From positions 1,922,001 through 1,986,000 of the forward strand of contig NZ_JAQNDK010000001.1 in assembly GCF_028368935.1 (NCBI RefSeq): 64,000 nt of DNA, written 5' to 3'. Source of the stretch: Sorangium aterium (lineage in GTDB: Bacteria; Myxococcota_A; Polyangia; Polyangiales; Polyangiaceae). This document shows positions 44,330 to 53,332 of this stretch, in pieces. The notes under the pieces are model-generated. The model was given only the letters and a program-made list of their open reading frames with translations. It was not told the origin of the DNA and made no database searches. The translations under genes and the position numbers were made by a program. The stretch's first letter is position 1; the number at the start of each line of letters is the position of its first letter.

Positions 44330-45340
44330 ATGTCGACGGTGAGACGCGGCGTGCTAAAGCGCGCGATCGTGGCGTCATCGAGGGGCCAGGCTCAGGCGCA
44401 GCGGATCACCGTCGTGGGCGCAGGGGTGATCGGGTTGGCCACGGCGGTCGTCCTCCAGCGCGACGGCCACCGGGTGCAGGTGATCGCAGCGGCGCGCGGC
44501 GAGCGCACGACGTCCGCGGTCGCGGCCGCGCTGTGGCACCCTTTCCTGGCGAACCCGCCCGAGCGCGTCAACGCGTGGTCCTCGAGGAGCCTCGATGAAC
44601 TCACGCGCATCGCAAACGAACACCCGGAGGCGGGTGTGGATCTCCTGACCGCGCGCGAGGCGGCGGACGACACGCGCCTGCCATGGTGGGCTCCGAGCGT
44701 CCCGGACCTCGCGCTCGAGCCTGGACCCCACCCGCTGGGCGCGCCGTACAGCCTGCGATTCACGGCGCCGCGCATCGAGCCATCGTTGCACCTGCCCTGG
44801 CTGGAGGCGCAGCTCGACTGTCCAGTGCGCACCGAGCACGTGCGATCTCTGGCCGAGGTCGAGGGCGACTGCGTCGTGAATTGCACCGGGCTCGGGGCGC
44901 GCGCGCTCACCGGCGACAGCGAGCTCATCGGCGTCTATGGCCAGGTAGCGATCGTCGAACCAGGCGAGATCTACCCAGATGTCGCACTGGGTGATGAAAG
45001 GGACGAATCGGCGCTCGTCTATGTCATCCCAAGGCGTCGCGAGATCGTGATTGGCGGTTGTTTCATCCCGTCGCCCGATGATCGCCCGTTGACGCCTGAT
45101 CCCGAGCTCGCTGACGCAATGCTCCAGCGGGTGCGCGCGGCCGGGCTCAGGCCGGGCCGCTTGCTCGGTTCACGTGCCGGGCTGCGCCCTTATCGGAGCA
45201 CCGTGCGGCTCGAGCGTGAAGGCCGCGTGATCCACAACTACGGCCACGGCGGTTCGGGATACACGCTGGCATGGGGTTGTGCCCACGAGGTGAGCGCCAT
45301 GCTGCGGGACGGCAACGCCTCGACATACGGCCATGTCTAG
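44330..45340 (+). CDS. FAD-dependent D-amino-acid-oxidase-like protein
   Basis: The product has 336 residues. The FAD-binding start is ITVVGAGVIGLATAVVLQRDG (motif); SAVAAALWHPFLA fits the next FAD contact; the C-terminus has RVIHNYGHGGSGYTLAWGCA, the signature of D-amino-acid oxidases (oxidative deamination of D-amino acids giving imino acid and hydrogen peroxide). VNCTGLGARALTGDSEL and an Arg in GLRPYRSTVRLE, a likely carboxylate ligand, also fit. No peroxisomal context applies in bacteria; it is cytosolic. Glycine-oxidase-type activity is an alternative. ATG 44330 is used; GTG 44339 is also possible. No clear Shine-Dalgarno. Confidence 0.85.
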   Translation: MSTVRRGVLKRAIVASSRGQAQAQRITVVGAGVIGLATAVVLQRDGHRVQVIAAARGERTTSAVAAALWHPFLANPPERVNAWSSRSLDELTRIANEHPEAGVDLLTAREAADDTRLPWWAPSVPDLALEPGPHPLGAPYSLRFTAPRIEPSLHLPWLEAQLDCPVRTEHVRSLAEVEGDCVVNCTGLGARALTGDSELIGVYGQVAIVEPGEIYPDVALGDERDESALVYVIPRRREIVIGGCFIPSPDDRPLTPDPELADAMLQRVRAAGLRPGRLLGSRAGLRPYRSTVRLEREGRVIHNYGHGGSGYTLAWGCAHEVSAMLRDGNASTYGHV

Positions 45341-45915
45341 TGGAATGTGCCGAGCGCACTGTTCTGACGCGCGCCGTGATGTCAGCGTCAGAACGGCACC
45401 TCCGGGCCTGTTCCTCGGACAAAGGCAGCGGCGCCAACGCCAGCTCACGCACGCCGCCGCAAACCAACGCAGGCTGACGCAGGCGGACGACGTCATCGCA
45501 AACCGACGCAACGGTTGCGTCGGTCGCAACGGTCGCAACGCTCGTAACGGCCGCAACCGTCACAAACCGAAACAAACGACGCTGCTTCTGGAATCCAGCC
45601 AACCAGAAAGCCCAACGCGACGCTCCGAAAGTCCCGTTGTGCTCCTGTTGCTAGGCTGCTAGATTGGATTCGTGCTCGTCTGCGAGCGTCTCCCGCCTTC
45701 TCTCGCAGTGGAACCGCCCGTGGCGCTCCCCTGTTCGTCCGAGGGAATGGCCGTGGACGGCCTCGCTCTGGAGGTCGCTAACCCCTGACGACCTCTCGGT
45801 GCCATCCGTGGAACGGTCCCGAGTGGTCGAACGTTCGTTTGCGCTTGATCCGGCGTACACCGTCCGCTGTCACCAACGTGAAGACCCGAAGCTTCCCCCG
45901 GGAGTTTTGAGCGCC
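45341..45915. other. 575-base gene-free stretch with GCAAC-rich repeats
   Basis: Between the oxidase and desaturase genes, 45490-45570 shows repeated GCAACGGT/GCAACGCT words in both phases (CGCAACGGTTGCG, TCGCAACGG, CGCAACGCTCG). The rest has no gene that could be supported. The desaturase start at 45916 is preceded by GGGAG at a long spacing, and promoter signals were not clear. Extending the desaturase upstream to 45664 adds no known domain. Confidence 0.5.
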
Positions 45916-47025
45916 ATGAACAACGACGAGAACCGACTCAGTCGTCCATCGGGGCGGCCAGCCGTCTGGAGTTTCACGAGGAACAACGACGAGAAGTGCC
46001 CGAGCCGCCCCTCGGGAAGGCCGTCGGGGAGACCCTCGGGAAGGCCGTCGGGGCGGCCCTCGGGAAGGCCGTCGGGGAGACCTTCCGGGCGGCCGGCCCT
46101 CTGGAGCGTCCTGCCGCTCGACAGCGGCTTGCTGCAGACCCGGACGATCGAGTGGCCGACGGTGGCGCTCTTCGCGGGGTCGTACGCCCTCTGGGCGACG
46201 GCCGTCTACGCGGGCGTCGCGGGCTGGGTGTCGACCGTGCCGGCCGTGCTCGCAGCGGCCGTCGCCGCGTATGCCGCCTTCACGCCGATGCACGAGGCCG
46301 CGCATCGGTCGCTGGCGCGCTCCGCGCTGCTGAACGGCATGATCGGGCGGCTGTCCGGGCTGCTGCTCGTGGCGCCGTTCCTGGCGGTGCGTCACTTCCA
46401 CCTCGAGCATCACAAACACACGAACGAGGCTGATCGGGATCCCGACTACTGGAGTGGGCGCGGCCCGTGGTACGTGCTGCCGCTCCGCTGGGCAACACAG
46501 GATCTCCACTACTACTATCTATTTTTGCGCTCCTACCGCGCGCAGAAGCGCGCGGAGCGGATCGAGACGGTCGCGTCGCTCGCGGCCATGCTCGCCCTCG
46601 TGGCCCTGGCCTTCGGGCTCGGTTACGGCGAGCTCGCGCTCCTCTACTGGATCTTGCCGGCGCGGCTGGCGATCTTCTTCCTCGCGTTCGCCTTCGACTA
46701 CCTGCCTCACTACCCCCACGAGATCACGGCGGCGCAGGACCGGTACAGCGCGACGCGCGCGGTCGACAGCGCGCTGTTCAACGTGCTGCTCTTCGGGCAG
46801 ACGTATCACCTGATCCATCACCTCTACCCGGCCGTGCCGTTCTTCCGCTACCGGACCGTGTGGAAGCACCAGCGCGAGGAGCTCATGAAGCTCCGCTCGG
46901 AGAGCCTCCCCCCGCCGCGGGCGCCATTGCCCCTGATCACGGCGGGCAGCCTCGCCGCGCCGCGGGCGCCCACGATCCAGACGGCCCACCCCCCGCAGGC
47001 CGCCGCCGAGCTCGACGCCATCTGA
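45916..47025 (+). CDS. membrane fatty-acid desaturase/hydroxylase-family protein with PSGR repeats
   Basis: The protein has 369 residues. Residues 30-60 are a run of Pro-Ser-Gly-Arg repeats, encoded by 12-base units (46009-46100). Then come membrane segments and the three histidine boxes of the desaturase/carotenoid-hydroxylase superfamily: TPMHEAAHRSLA, HFHLEHHKHTNEADRDPDYW and TYHLIHHLYPAVPFFRYR. These bind a di-iron centre, so it should insert a double bond or hydroxyl with oxygen; the acceptor is unknown. Box spacing resembles bacterial beta-carotene hydroxylase-like and fatty-acid desaturases. The repeats are unusual for the family. ATG 45916 is preceded by GGGAG at about 11 bases. Confidence 0.85.
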   Translation: MNNDENRLSRPSGRPAVWSFTRNNDEKCPSRPSGRPSGRPSGRPSGRPSGRPSGRPSGRPALWSVLPLDSGLLQTRTIEWPTVALFAGSYALWATAVYAGVAGWVSTVPAVLAAAVAAYAAFTPMHEAAHRSLARSALLNGMIGRLSGLLLVAPFLAVRHFHLEHHKHTNEADRDPDYWSGRGPWYVLPLRWATQDLHYYYLFLRSYRAQKRAERIETVASLAAMLALVALAFGLGYGELALLYWILPARLAIFFLAFAFDYLPHYPHEITAAQDRYSATRAVDSALFNVLLFGQTYHLIHHLYPAVPFFRYRTVWKHQREELMKLRSESLPPPRAPLPLITAGSLAAPRAPTIQTAHPPQAAAELDAI

Positions 47026-47080
47026 TCCGCGCCGCGCCCCGCTCGACGGCGGTATCCGCCCCCCTCTGCACATGCCGAAC

Positions 47081-47207
47081 AGAGCGGCGGTCACCCGCAC
47101 AGGAGACGGGCCCAGATCGGTGTTTTCGGCGCGCAAGCGCACTCCGGTGCGCTGAGCACCGAAAACGCCGAGGTGGGCCCGTCTCCTGTGCGGGTGACCG
47201 TCGCTCT
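47081..47207. repeat. long hairpin repeat, family copy C
   Basis: The most regular copy: arms AGAGCGGCGGTCACCCGC (47081-47098) and complement (47190-47207), core ACAGGAGACGGGCCCA and complement, apex GCGCACT-CC-GGTGCGC. It is oriented opposite to copy B; a further flank (from 47055) matches the complement of the direct repeat at 44120. It sits between convergent genes (stops 47025 and 47206), and its right end overlaps the TAG stop of the HExxH gene. Confidence 0.85.
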
Positions 47208-48864
47208 AGAGGCGCGCGCGGCGGCGGGCACGAAGCGCTCGCGGCGGCAGCAGGACCTCCCGGAAGAGCAGGGCCTCCGTCACGGCGCGGCGGTCCAGCG
47301 CGACGCGGGACGCGTCGAGGCGCGACCCGAACGCGCCGGGCCGTCGCTCGCTCGTGCCGAGCGCCGGGATCGCGGCGCGCGCCTTGATGAGGATCGACAG
47401 CGACTGCGCGGGCGCATGATGCGCCGCCAGGACCGCGCCCGCGAGGAGCGCCCGGGCGTCGAGGACGGCGGGGACCCGGCCGGCGAGCAGCGCGTCGCGC
47501 GCGCGCGAGGCCTCCTGCCGCTCGTGCGGGCCATAGTCGAGCCCGCTGATGTCCTGCAGACCGAAGCCGGACAGGGCGGTGAGCGGGCCGGCATAGAGGC
47601 GCTCCACGATCCACGCGGCCATGCTGGCGAAGGGCGAGAGCGGGAACGGGCGCAACTCCCCCCTCACGGGCAAGAGCAGGTCGTCGAGGCTCACCTCGGC
47701 GTGGCGGCGCGCCCACGCCTCCCGCAGGGCGCGCGCGTCCTCGTTGAGCCCGCCCCGCTCGAGGACCATGCACCCGATAAGCACGCGCAGGTGGGGCGGA
47801 GGGTGCTCGTCATAACGCGCGCCGGTCACGTCCGTCTGGACGGCGATCGACGCGTACGGCTCGTCCTCCTGGAAGAACAGCTCGCTCATCGTGAGCACGT
47901 AGGCGGGGCCGAACATGAGCGTGCCAAAGACGTCACAGAAGATCTCCTCGAACCACACGCCGAACACCCGCCTGAGCTCGGGAGCCCTGATTCGATCGCC
48001 TTCCAGCGCAGGCGGGCGCGCCCGCTCGCCCCCCAGGCCGAGCTCGCGGCGCAGCGCCGGCTCGAGGCCGTCGACCGAGGCCAGGAAATCGTGCCCTATC
48101 TCGTGCGCGAGCGCCGGCCAGCGCAGCGGGGTCGAGAAGAAGTCGACAGGGAGGAAGATGGGCGCGATCGACGTCGGGATGAAGCCCGTCCAGATCGCGA
48201 GATCGAAATCCGTGAGCTGCGTGGCCGGCGCTCCGCTCCGGAGCGGCAACCCCTCCGCCCGCGCGAACGCGATCACGGGGGCGTAGCAGGCGTCGGCGAG
48301 GGCGTCCGCGTCGCCGAGCTCGGGCAGGAGCGATGGGTCGCGGCGCTGCCGCACGAGCACCGCGATCTCGCCGACGACGAGCTCGATGCGGTCCGCCGCG
48401 GCCTCCGCCTCGCGCGCCGTGAGGCCCGCGTCGACGGCAGCGCGCAGGGACCCGATCTCGTGCGGGACGGCCCCGAGGAGCACGTCCGTGAAGCGCCGGT
48501 TCGCCCGTTCATGGCGCACCATCTCGCCGAGCGCCGCGGCGCTCTGCTCGAGCTCGCCGAGCCGCAGGAGCACCCCGCGCAGCCGGTCGGCGTCGGGCGC
48601 GCGCGGGGCGCCGAACGGCATCCCCGCCCACGGCGCAGCGCTCGGCGGCGCGACATCGACGAGCCCCGCATCGCTCCCCCGCGCGGCGTCGACGGGCGCC
48701 GTATCGCCCCGCGGGGCGTCCGCGTCGCCGGGCCGCGCGGCGGCACGCGCAGCGCGCTCGGCGCGCCTGGCTCGCACGCTCCCAACCATGCTCGCGAGCT
48801 TGACGATCGCCCAGATCACTCCGATGAGGGCGCCGACGTATTTCTCGAGGTCGATGTCACGCAT
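47206..48864 (-). CDS. putative HExxH metalloprotease-like protein
   Basis: The protein has 552 residues. After MRDIDLEKYVGALIGVIWAI (a hydrophobic N-terminal helix) and an Ala/Arg/Asp-rich linker, a helical region leads to PALAHEIGHDFLASVDG (about 250), an HExxH zinc motif, and VWFEEIFCDVFGTLMFG, whose Glu/Asp could be the third ligand. No described peptidase family is recognised. It ends the unit NfeD-NfeD-FloA-small ORF, all minus strand, so it may act with the flotillin scaffold; inferred from gene order only. ATG 48864 was chosen because upstream sequence belongs to another frame. Its TAG stop lies in hairpin copy C. Confidence 0.65.
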   Translation of the reverse strand: MRDIDLEKYVGALIGVIWAIVKLASMVGSVRARRAERAARAAARPGDADAPRGDTAPVDAARGSDAGLVDVAPPSAAPWAGMPFGAPRAPDADRLRGVLLRLGELEQSAAALGEMVRHERANRRFTDVLLGAVPHEIGSLRAAVDAGLTAREAEAAADRIELVVGEIAVLVRQRRDPSLLPELGDADALADACYAPVIAFARAEGLPLRSGAPATQLTDFDLAIWTGFIPTSIAPIFLPVDFFSTPLRWPALAHEIGHDFLASVDGLEPALRRELGLGGERARPPALEGDRIRAPELRRVFGVWFEEIFCDVFGTLMFGPAYVLTMSELFFQEDEPYASIAVQTDVTGARYDEHPPPHLRVLIGCMVLERGGLNEDARALREAWARRHAEVSLDDLLLPVRGELRPFPLSPFASMAAWIVERLYAGPLTALSGFGLQDISGLDYGPHERQEASRARDALLAGRVPAVLDARALLAGAVLAAHHAPAQSLSILIKARAAIPALGTSERRPGAFGSRLDASRVALDRRAVTEALLFREVLLPPRALRARRRARL

Positions 48865-49043
48865 GGCGCCCGTCCAGCGTCGTCGGGGCGCGGCTCGCGG
48901 GCCGCGCGGCTCTCCGGCCGCGGAGAGCGCGGCGACAACGCCCGGGGCGGGCCCAGCACCTCGGCGAGGACGAAGCGCCGCACGAGCGCGTCGCGGCGGC
49001 CGAGCCACGCGAGGAGCGGGCTCGGCGGGTCGCGCGGCGGCAC
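48816..49043 (-). CDS. possible small protein between FloA and the HExxH gene
   Basis: A 75-residue frame starts at GTG 49043, one base after the FloA stop, with GTGAGG before it, and overlaps the next gene start by 49 bases. The start, PLLAWLGRRDALVRRFVLAEVLG, looks like real protein; the second half is low-complexity. No family is recognised. Coding is plausible from position, but not proved. Confidence 0.4.
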   Translation of the reverse strand: MPPRDPPSPLLAWLGRRDALVRRFVLAEVLGPPRALSPRSPRPESRAAREPRPDDAGRAPCVTSTSRNTSAPSSE

Positions 49044-49044
49044 C

Positions 49045-50037
49045 TCACGACTCCCCGACGGGATCGGGCTTGCCCCCCGTGGTGCCGGCGATGCCCTGGC
49101 GCATCTCGGTGTCGGCGATGACGTTGCGCATGTTGTAGTAGTCCATGACGCCGAGCTTGCCCGTGCGGAGCGCCTCCGCGACGGCGAGCGGGATCATCGA
49201 CTCCGCCTCGACGAGCTTCGCCCGCATCTCCTGCGTCCTGGCCTTCATCTCCTGCTCCTGCGCGACCGCCAGCGCGCGGCGCGACTCCGCCCTGGCCTGC
49301 GCCACCTGCTTGTCCGCCTCGGCCTGCTCCGTCTGGAGCTTCGCGCCGATGTTGGAGCCGACGTCGACGTCGGCGATGTCGATGGAGAGGATCTCGAACG
49401 CCGTGCCCGCGTCGAGGCCCTTCTTGAGCACGTTCTTCGAGATGGTATCGGGGTTCTCGAGGACGTGCTTGTAGTCGTCGGCCGAGCCGATGGTCGAGAC
49501 GACGCCCTCGCCGACGCGGGCCAGCACCGTCTGCTCGCCCGCGCCGCCGACGAGGCGATCGATGTTGGCGCGCACGGTCACGCGCGCGATCGCGAGCAGC
49601 TGGATACCGTCCTTGGCCACGGCCGAGACCTTCGGGGTCTCGATGACGCGCGGGTTCACCGACATCGCCACCGCCTCGAGCACGTTGCGGCCGGCGAGAT
49701 CGATGGCGGCCGCGCGCGAGAAATCGAGCTCCATCCCCGCCTTGCCCGCCGAGATGAGCGCGTTGACGACCGCCTCCACCCGGCCGCGGGCCAGGTAGTG
49801 GGCCTCGAGCATGTCGACGGACACCTCCTCGAGACCCGCCTTCACGGCGCTGATCCGCGCGTTGACGATCTGATCGGGCGGCACCCGGCGCAGGCGCATC
49901 GCGATGAGCGTGAGCATCGAGACCCCGGCGCCCGACGCCTGCGCGGCGATCCACAGCCGGAGCGGCACCATGTACAACGTCGCGACGATGGCGACGAGCA
50001 CGAGCCCGCCGATCACGATGACCGAGATGATCTCCAT
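49045..50037 (-). CDS. floA: flotillin-like protein FloA
   Basis: The protein has 330 residues, the usual FloA length. A single N-terminal hairpin membrane segment ([20 protein letters not shown]) is followed by a band-7-like domain ([45 protein letters not shown]) and an Ala/Glu/Gln coiled-coil tail, ending [18 protein letters not shown]. FloA (YqfA) oligomerises in membrane microdomains and organises protein complexes. A GGAGAGGG Shine-Dalgarno precedes ATG 50037. It follows the short NfeD gene by 50 bases, the classical NfeD-flotillin pair. Confidence 0.93.
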   Translation of the reverse strand: MEIISVIVIGGLVLVAIVATLYMVPLRLWIAAQASGAGVSMLTLIAMRLRRVPPDQIVNARISAVKAGLEEVSVDMLEAHYLARGRVEAVVNALISAGKAGMELDFSRAAAIDLAGRNVLEAVAMSVNPRVIETPKVSAVAKDGIQLLAIARVTVRANIDRLVGGAGEQTVLARVGEGVVSTIGSADDYKHVLENPDTISKNVLKKGLDAGTAFEILSIDIADVDVGSNIGAKLQTEQAEADKQVAQARAESRRALAVAQEQEMKARTQEMRAKLVEAESMIPLAVAEALRTGKLGVMDYYNMRNVIADTEMRQGIAGTTGGKPDPVGES

Positions 50038-50087
50038 ATCCCTCTCCACCCGTCCCTGTCCGTGAAGGGCCGCCTCTCGCGCGCTCT

Positions 50088-50561
50088 CTAGGGCTTGCGC
50101 GGCTCGACGACGACCCGGTTCCCCTCCACGCTCGCGACCCGCACAGGCGTGCCGGCCTCCACGTAGAGGCCGTCGGTCACGACATCGACCGCGCGATCCT
50201 CGATCTCGACCGTGCCGGCGGGGCGGAGCGGCGTGAGCGCCCTGCCCTCCTTGCCGGCAAGCGCGGCGAGCCGCGCGTCCGGGCCACGCCCGCTCCGCTG
50301 GGTCTCGAGCAGCACCATCTTGCGGCCCACAGGCGTCCTCGGGACAGCCCAGAACAGGAGCCCCGCCACGCAGACGCCGGCGCCCAGGGCGAGCAGGCCG
50401 TAGCCGATCCCGAGCGACGCCCATGCGAGCGCGACCGCGCCGAGCACGGCGGCGCCGCCGAGGACGCCGACGAGGCCGACGCCGGGGATGACCAGCACCT
50501 CGATGGCGAGCAGCACGAGCCCCGCCACGAGCAGCGCGACGACGAGCAGCGCCGGCGTCAC
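50088..50561 (-). CDS. short NfeD-like membrane protein
   Basis: The product has 157 residues with two to three membrane segments ([58 protein letters not shown]) and a C-terminal OB-fold domain ([39 protein letters not shown]), the NfeD soluble domain. It lacks the protease domain. It should assist the adjacent flotillin; NfeD proteins are genetic partners of flotillins. GTG 50561 overlaps the stop of the upstream long NfeD gene (GTGA), so the genes are translationally coupled. Confidence 0.85.
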   Translation of the reverse strand: MTPALLVVALLVAGLVLLAIEVLVIPGVGLVGVLGGAAVLGAVALAWASLGIGYGLLALGAGVCVAGLLFWAVPRTPVGRKMVLLETQRSGRGPDARLAALAGKEGRALTPLRPAGTVEIEDRAVDVVTDGLYVEAGTPVRVASVEGNRVVVEPRKP

Positions 50562-52084
50562 GCTCCGCGCTCCTCGTCCGCGCCGCGCGCGATCGCCCTC
50601 ACGACGACCCGGCCCCCCTCCGCGCGGATCACGCGCACGCGGGCGCCGGCCTCGACGTAGCCGAGCTCCGAGAGCGCCTCCACGCGGCGGCCGTCGAGCG
50701 CGACCTTGCCCGACGGGCGCAGATCGGTCGCGGCCGTGCCGAGCCGGTCCACGAGCGACGCGGGCGCCGCGGAGACCTCGGGAGGCCCTCCGACGGCGAC
50801 GCCGCGGATCGCCGCGTCCAGGACGAGCCGCCGCCCGAAGCGCGTCCTCGGCGCGATGCGGGCGGCGGCCACGGCGAGCGCCGCCGTCGCCGCGAGCGAG
50901 CCGCACACCGAGGCGAGGGCGCGCGGCAGCCAGCCGGCGTGCCAGGCGACGTCGACCGGCACGCGCTCGAGATCGAGGAGCGAAAGGAGGAGGGCGCTCG
51001 CCACGCACGCGGCGCCCGCAACCCCAGGGACGATGTGCCCCGGGACCAAGATCTCCACCGCGATGAGGATCGCGCCGACGGCGAACAGCGCGAGCTCCTC
51101 CCAGCCGGCGAGCTTCACGACGTGGTGCCCGAAGAAGAACAGCGCGAGGCACGAGAGACCGACGGCGAGCGAGACGCCGTGGCCCGGCGCGTAGAGCTCG
51201 AGGAGGATGCCGAGCATCCCGAGGGTCATGAGGACCCCGGAGAGCGTGGGATCCGAGAGGAAGCGCGCGAGCTGCTCGGCGAAGCTGGGGCGCGGGCGGG
51301 TGATCTCCGCGGGCTGGGCGCGGCCCAGGGCGCCGAAGAGGTCTGCCTCGCTGCCAGCCTGCACCTCGGCGACGCCCCACGCGAGCGCCTGCGCGCCGTC
51401 CAGCGTGAGCAGCTTCCCCTTCTCATCGAGGCCGGGGACCTCCACGTCGGCGTCGACCATGGCCTCGGCGATGTCGCCGCGCCGCCCCTTCGCCTCCGCG
51501 GTCGCGCGCATCTCCTTCCGCATGTAGGACACGACCTTCTCGGCGACAGGCTTCATCTCGCCTCCCTCGCCGATCTGCACGGGCGTCGCCGCGCCGAGGG
51601 TGGCGCCGGGGGCGACCGCGATGACATCGCAGGCGAGCGAGATGAGCGCTCCGGCCGAGATGGCGCGCGGGTTGACCCAGCACACCGTGCGGGCGCGCGC
51701 CCGGAGCAGCGCGTCCCGGATGGCGAGCGCGGCGTCGATGCGGCCGCCGAGCGTGCTGATGTCGAGCACGAGGAGGTCGCCCTCCCCCTGGGCGGCGACG
51801 ACGCGCTCCAGGAAGGGCGAGAGGCCGAGATCGATCGTCCCGGAGATCGCGACCACGGTGACCTTCCCCGCGCCGGGGATCGGCGGCAGCGGTCGCGGGC
51901 CCGGTGGCGCGGGGGTCCCCGCCGCGGCCGCGCCGCCCGGGCCCCCCGCGGGCGTCGCAGTCTCGCCGCGGGCGGGAAGGCACAGCGCCATCGTCGCGAG
52001 GAGCGCGAGGAGCGGGGTCGCGAGCCGCGCCCACCTCGCGGCCTGTTCCAGCAGGCGCCACAAACCAGTCAAGCCCCGCTCCAT
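50558..52084 (-). CDS. long NfeD family membrane-bound serine protease
   Basis: The product has 508 residues. A signal/membrane start ([19 protein letters not shown]) is followed by an S49/ClpP-like protease domain (about 60-260): [39 protein letters not shown], and [20 protein letters not shown] with the catalytic Ser, plus a later Lys region ([10 protein letters not shown]). Several membrane segments follow, then an OB-fold ([20 protein letters not shown]). This is the long NfeD (NfeD1b-like) form paired with flotillins; it cleaves membrane-associated substrates. ATG 52084 is used; an upstream ATG 52147 would add 21 residues, with no strong Shine-Dalgarno for either. Confidence 0.88.
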   Translation of the reverse strand: MERGLTGLWRLLEQAARWARLATPLLALLATMALCLPARGETATPAGGPGGAAAAGTPAPPGPRPLPPIPGAGKVTVVAISGTIDLGLSPFLERVVAAQGEGDLLVLDISTLGGRIDAALAIRDALLRARARTVCWVNPRAISAGALISLACDVIAVAPGATLGAATPVQIGEGGEMKPVAEKVVSYMRKEMRATAEAKGRRGDIAEAMVDADVEVPGLDEKGKLLTLDGAQALAWGVAEVQAGSEADLFGALGRAQPAEITRPRPSFAEQLARFLSDPTLSGVLMTLGMLGILLELYAPGHGVSLAVGLSCLALFFFGHHVVKLAGWEELALFAVGAILIAVEILVPGHIVPGVAGAACVASALLLSLLDLERVPVDVAWHAGWLPRALASVCGSLAATAALAVAAARIAPRTRFGRRLVLDAAIRGVAVGGPPEVSAAPASLVDRLGTAATDLRPSGKVALDGRRVEALSELGYVEAGARVRVIRAEGGRVVVRAIARGADEERGA

Positions 52085-52188
52085 GCTATGGCGGCTCGGC
52101 TCGCGCCGCGCGCCATGCTCCCTGAGGTTCACGCCGAAGAACGGCATGGTGAGGGTAGCGCATGGCGGCGCTCCACGATACCCCCTGC

Positions 52189-53091
52189 TCAGGCGGCTCC
52201 GCCGCTGCCAGCCATGAACCTCGCCACCGCGTCCGCGAACTCGGCTGGTCGCTCCACGATCCAGTCGTGGTTTCCCTTCGAGGAGACGACAAGGGTCGAG
52301 TCGGGGATCAAGCGTTGGATGGCGAGGGCCGAGCCGATCGGCACCGTGAGATCGCGCGCGCCCCAGGCGAGCAGCGTCCTCACGCGCACGCGCGCCGCAT
52401 GGCCGCTCAGATCCGCGGTCGCGGCGATCCGCAGGAGGCTCAGCGCGCTCCGCGTGTGGAAGAGCAGGTTGTGGAGGAGAGCAGGCGTCCCCCGCGCGAT
52501 GAAGCGAGGCGCCAGCGCCGCCTCGGCCGCGCGCGCGAGGACGAGCGAAAGGACCGAGCGCGGCGGGTTGAATCCGATGGAATCGACGAGCACGACCCCG
52601 GAGAGCCGCTCGGGGTACAGCGCCGCGACGACCAGCGCCACGGCGCCAGACAGCGAGTGGCCGATCAGCGTGACGCGCTCGAGGCGCAAAGCCCGCAAGG
52701 CCTCGGCGACGCAGCGCGCATACCGCTCCAGGGTCCACGGCGCGCGGAGCGGCGAGGCGCGGCCCGAGCCGGGCAGCTCCACGACGAGCACCCGCGCGTG
52801 GCGCGCCATCGCCTCGACCGCGGGCCGGTAAGTCGCGCCGTCGATCAGCATGCTGGGCAGAAGCACCGCGGGCTTGCCGGTGCCCGTCTCGGTCACATAA
52901 AGGATCTCGTCTCCGACCCAGATCTCACGCCCACGGCCTTCCGCCCGAGCAGCCCGCCGCGCCGCAGGGCGCGCGGAGATGGGCAGGATCTTCTCTCCTC
53001 GACCCGACCGCGGGACATACGAGCCGGCGACGAGGAGCGAGCGTCCGGCGCAGGATCCCGTCGTTCCGCTTCGTCGAACGCGCTTTCCCAT
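52189..53091 (-). CDS. alpha/beta hydrolase
   Basis: The product has 300 residues. The fold starts at REIWVGDEILYVTETGTGKP, with VLVVELPGSGRASPL, the nucleophile elbow LIGHSLSGAVALV (Ser), an acid near LAWGARDLTVPIG (Asp) and SKGNHDWIVERPAEF (His). The triad is complete, so esterase, lipase or related activity is likely; substrate unknown. The first about 55 residues are basic and low-complexity, so the start is uncertain; ATG 53091 is used, with no good Shine-Dalgarno, and the enzyme core may begin further in. It is divergent from the TPR gene at 53333. Not clearly part of the NfeD-FloA unit (104 bases). Confidence 0.8.
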   Translation of the reverse strand: MGKRVRRSGTTGSCAGRSLLVAGSYVPRSGRGEKILPISARPAARRAARAEGRGREIWVGDEILYVTETGTGKPAVLLPSMLIDGATYRPAVEAMARHARVLVVELPGSGRASPLRAPWTLERYARCVAEALRALRLERVTLIGHSLSGAVALVVAALYPERLSGVVLVDSIGFNPPRSVLSLVLARAAEAALAPRFIARGTPALLHNLLFHTRSALSLLRIAATADLSGHAARVRVRTLLAWGARDLTVPIGSALAIQRLIPDSTLVVSSKGNHDWIVERPAEFADAVARFMAGSGGAA

Positions 53092-53332
53092 GATCGGCGA
53101 GCCGTTGCCGGACGCGTGCCAGCGCGGGCTGGTTCGCCGCGAATTCGCCGCGGGGATCGCGTGAAAACCTGGAAGGCCGTTGAGCCTGTCGCGCGCCGCG
53201 CTAAGCTCCTCGACACAGGCTTCGACATAGCAATCTCCAGGCTGATTGGGGGCCAGCAGGCATGTCGCCGCGGGCCGAGAGCCGGACGGCGCCTGCTCGG
53301 ATAACCAGCTCTTCTGGAATGACAGAGGCGAT

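Noticed and set aside
45664-45915. N-terminal extension of the desaturase
   Set aside because: Translation lacks a domain, and the frame there reads through sequence with no coding character.
53246-53332. Upstream in-frame extension of the TPR/NB-ARC-remnant gene
   Set aside because: No domain content and no Shine-Dalgarno; ATG 53333 has GAGG at good spacing.
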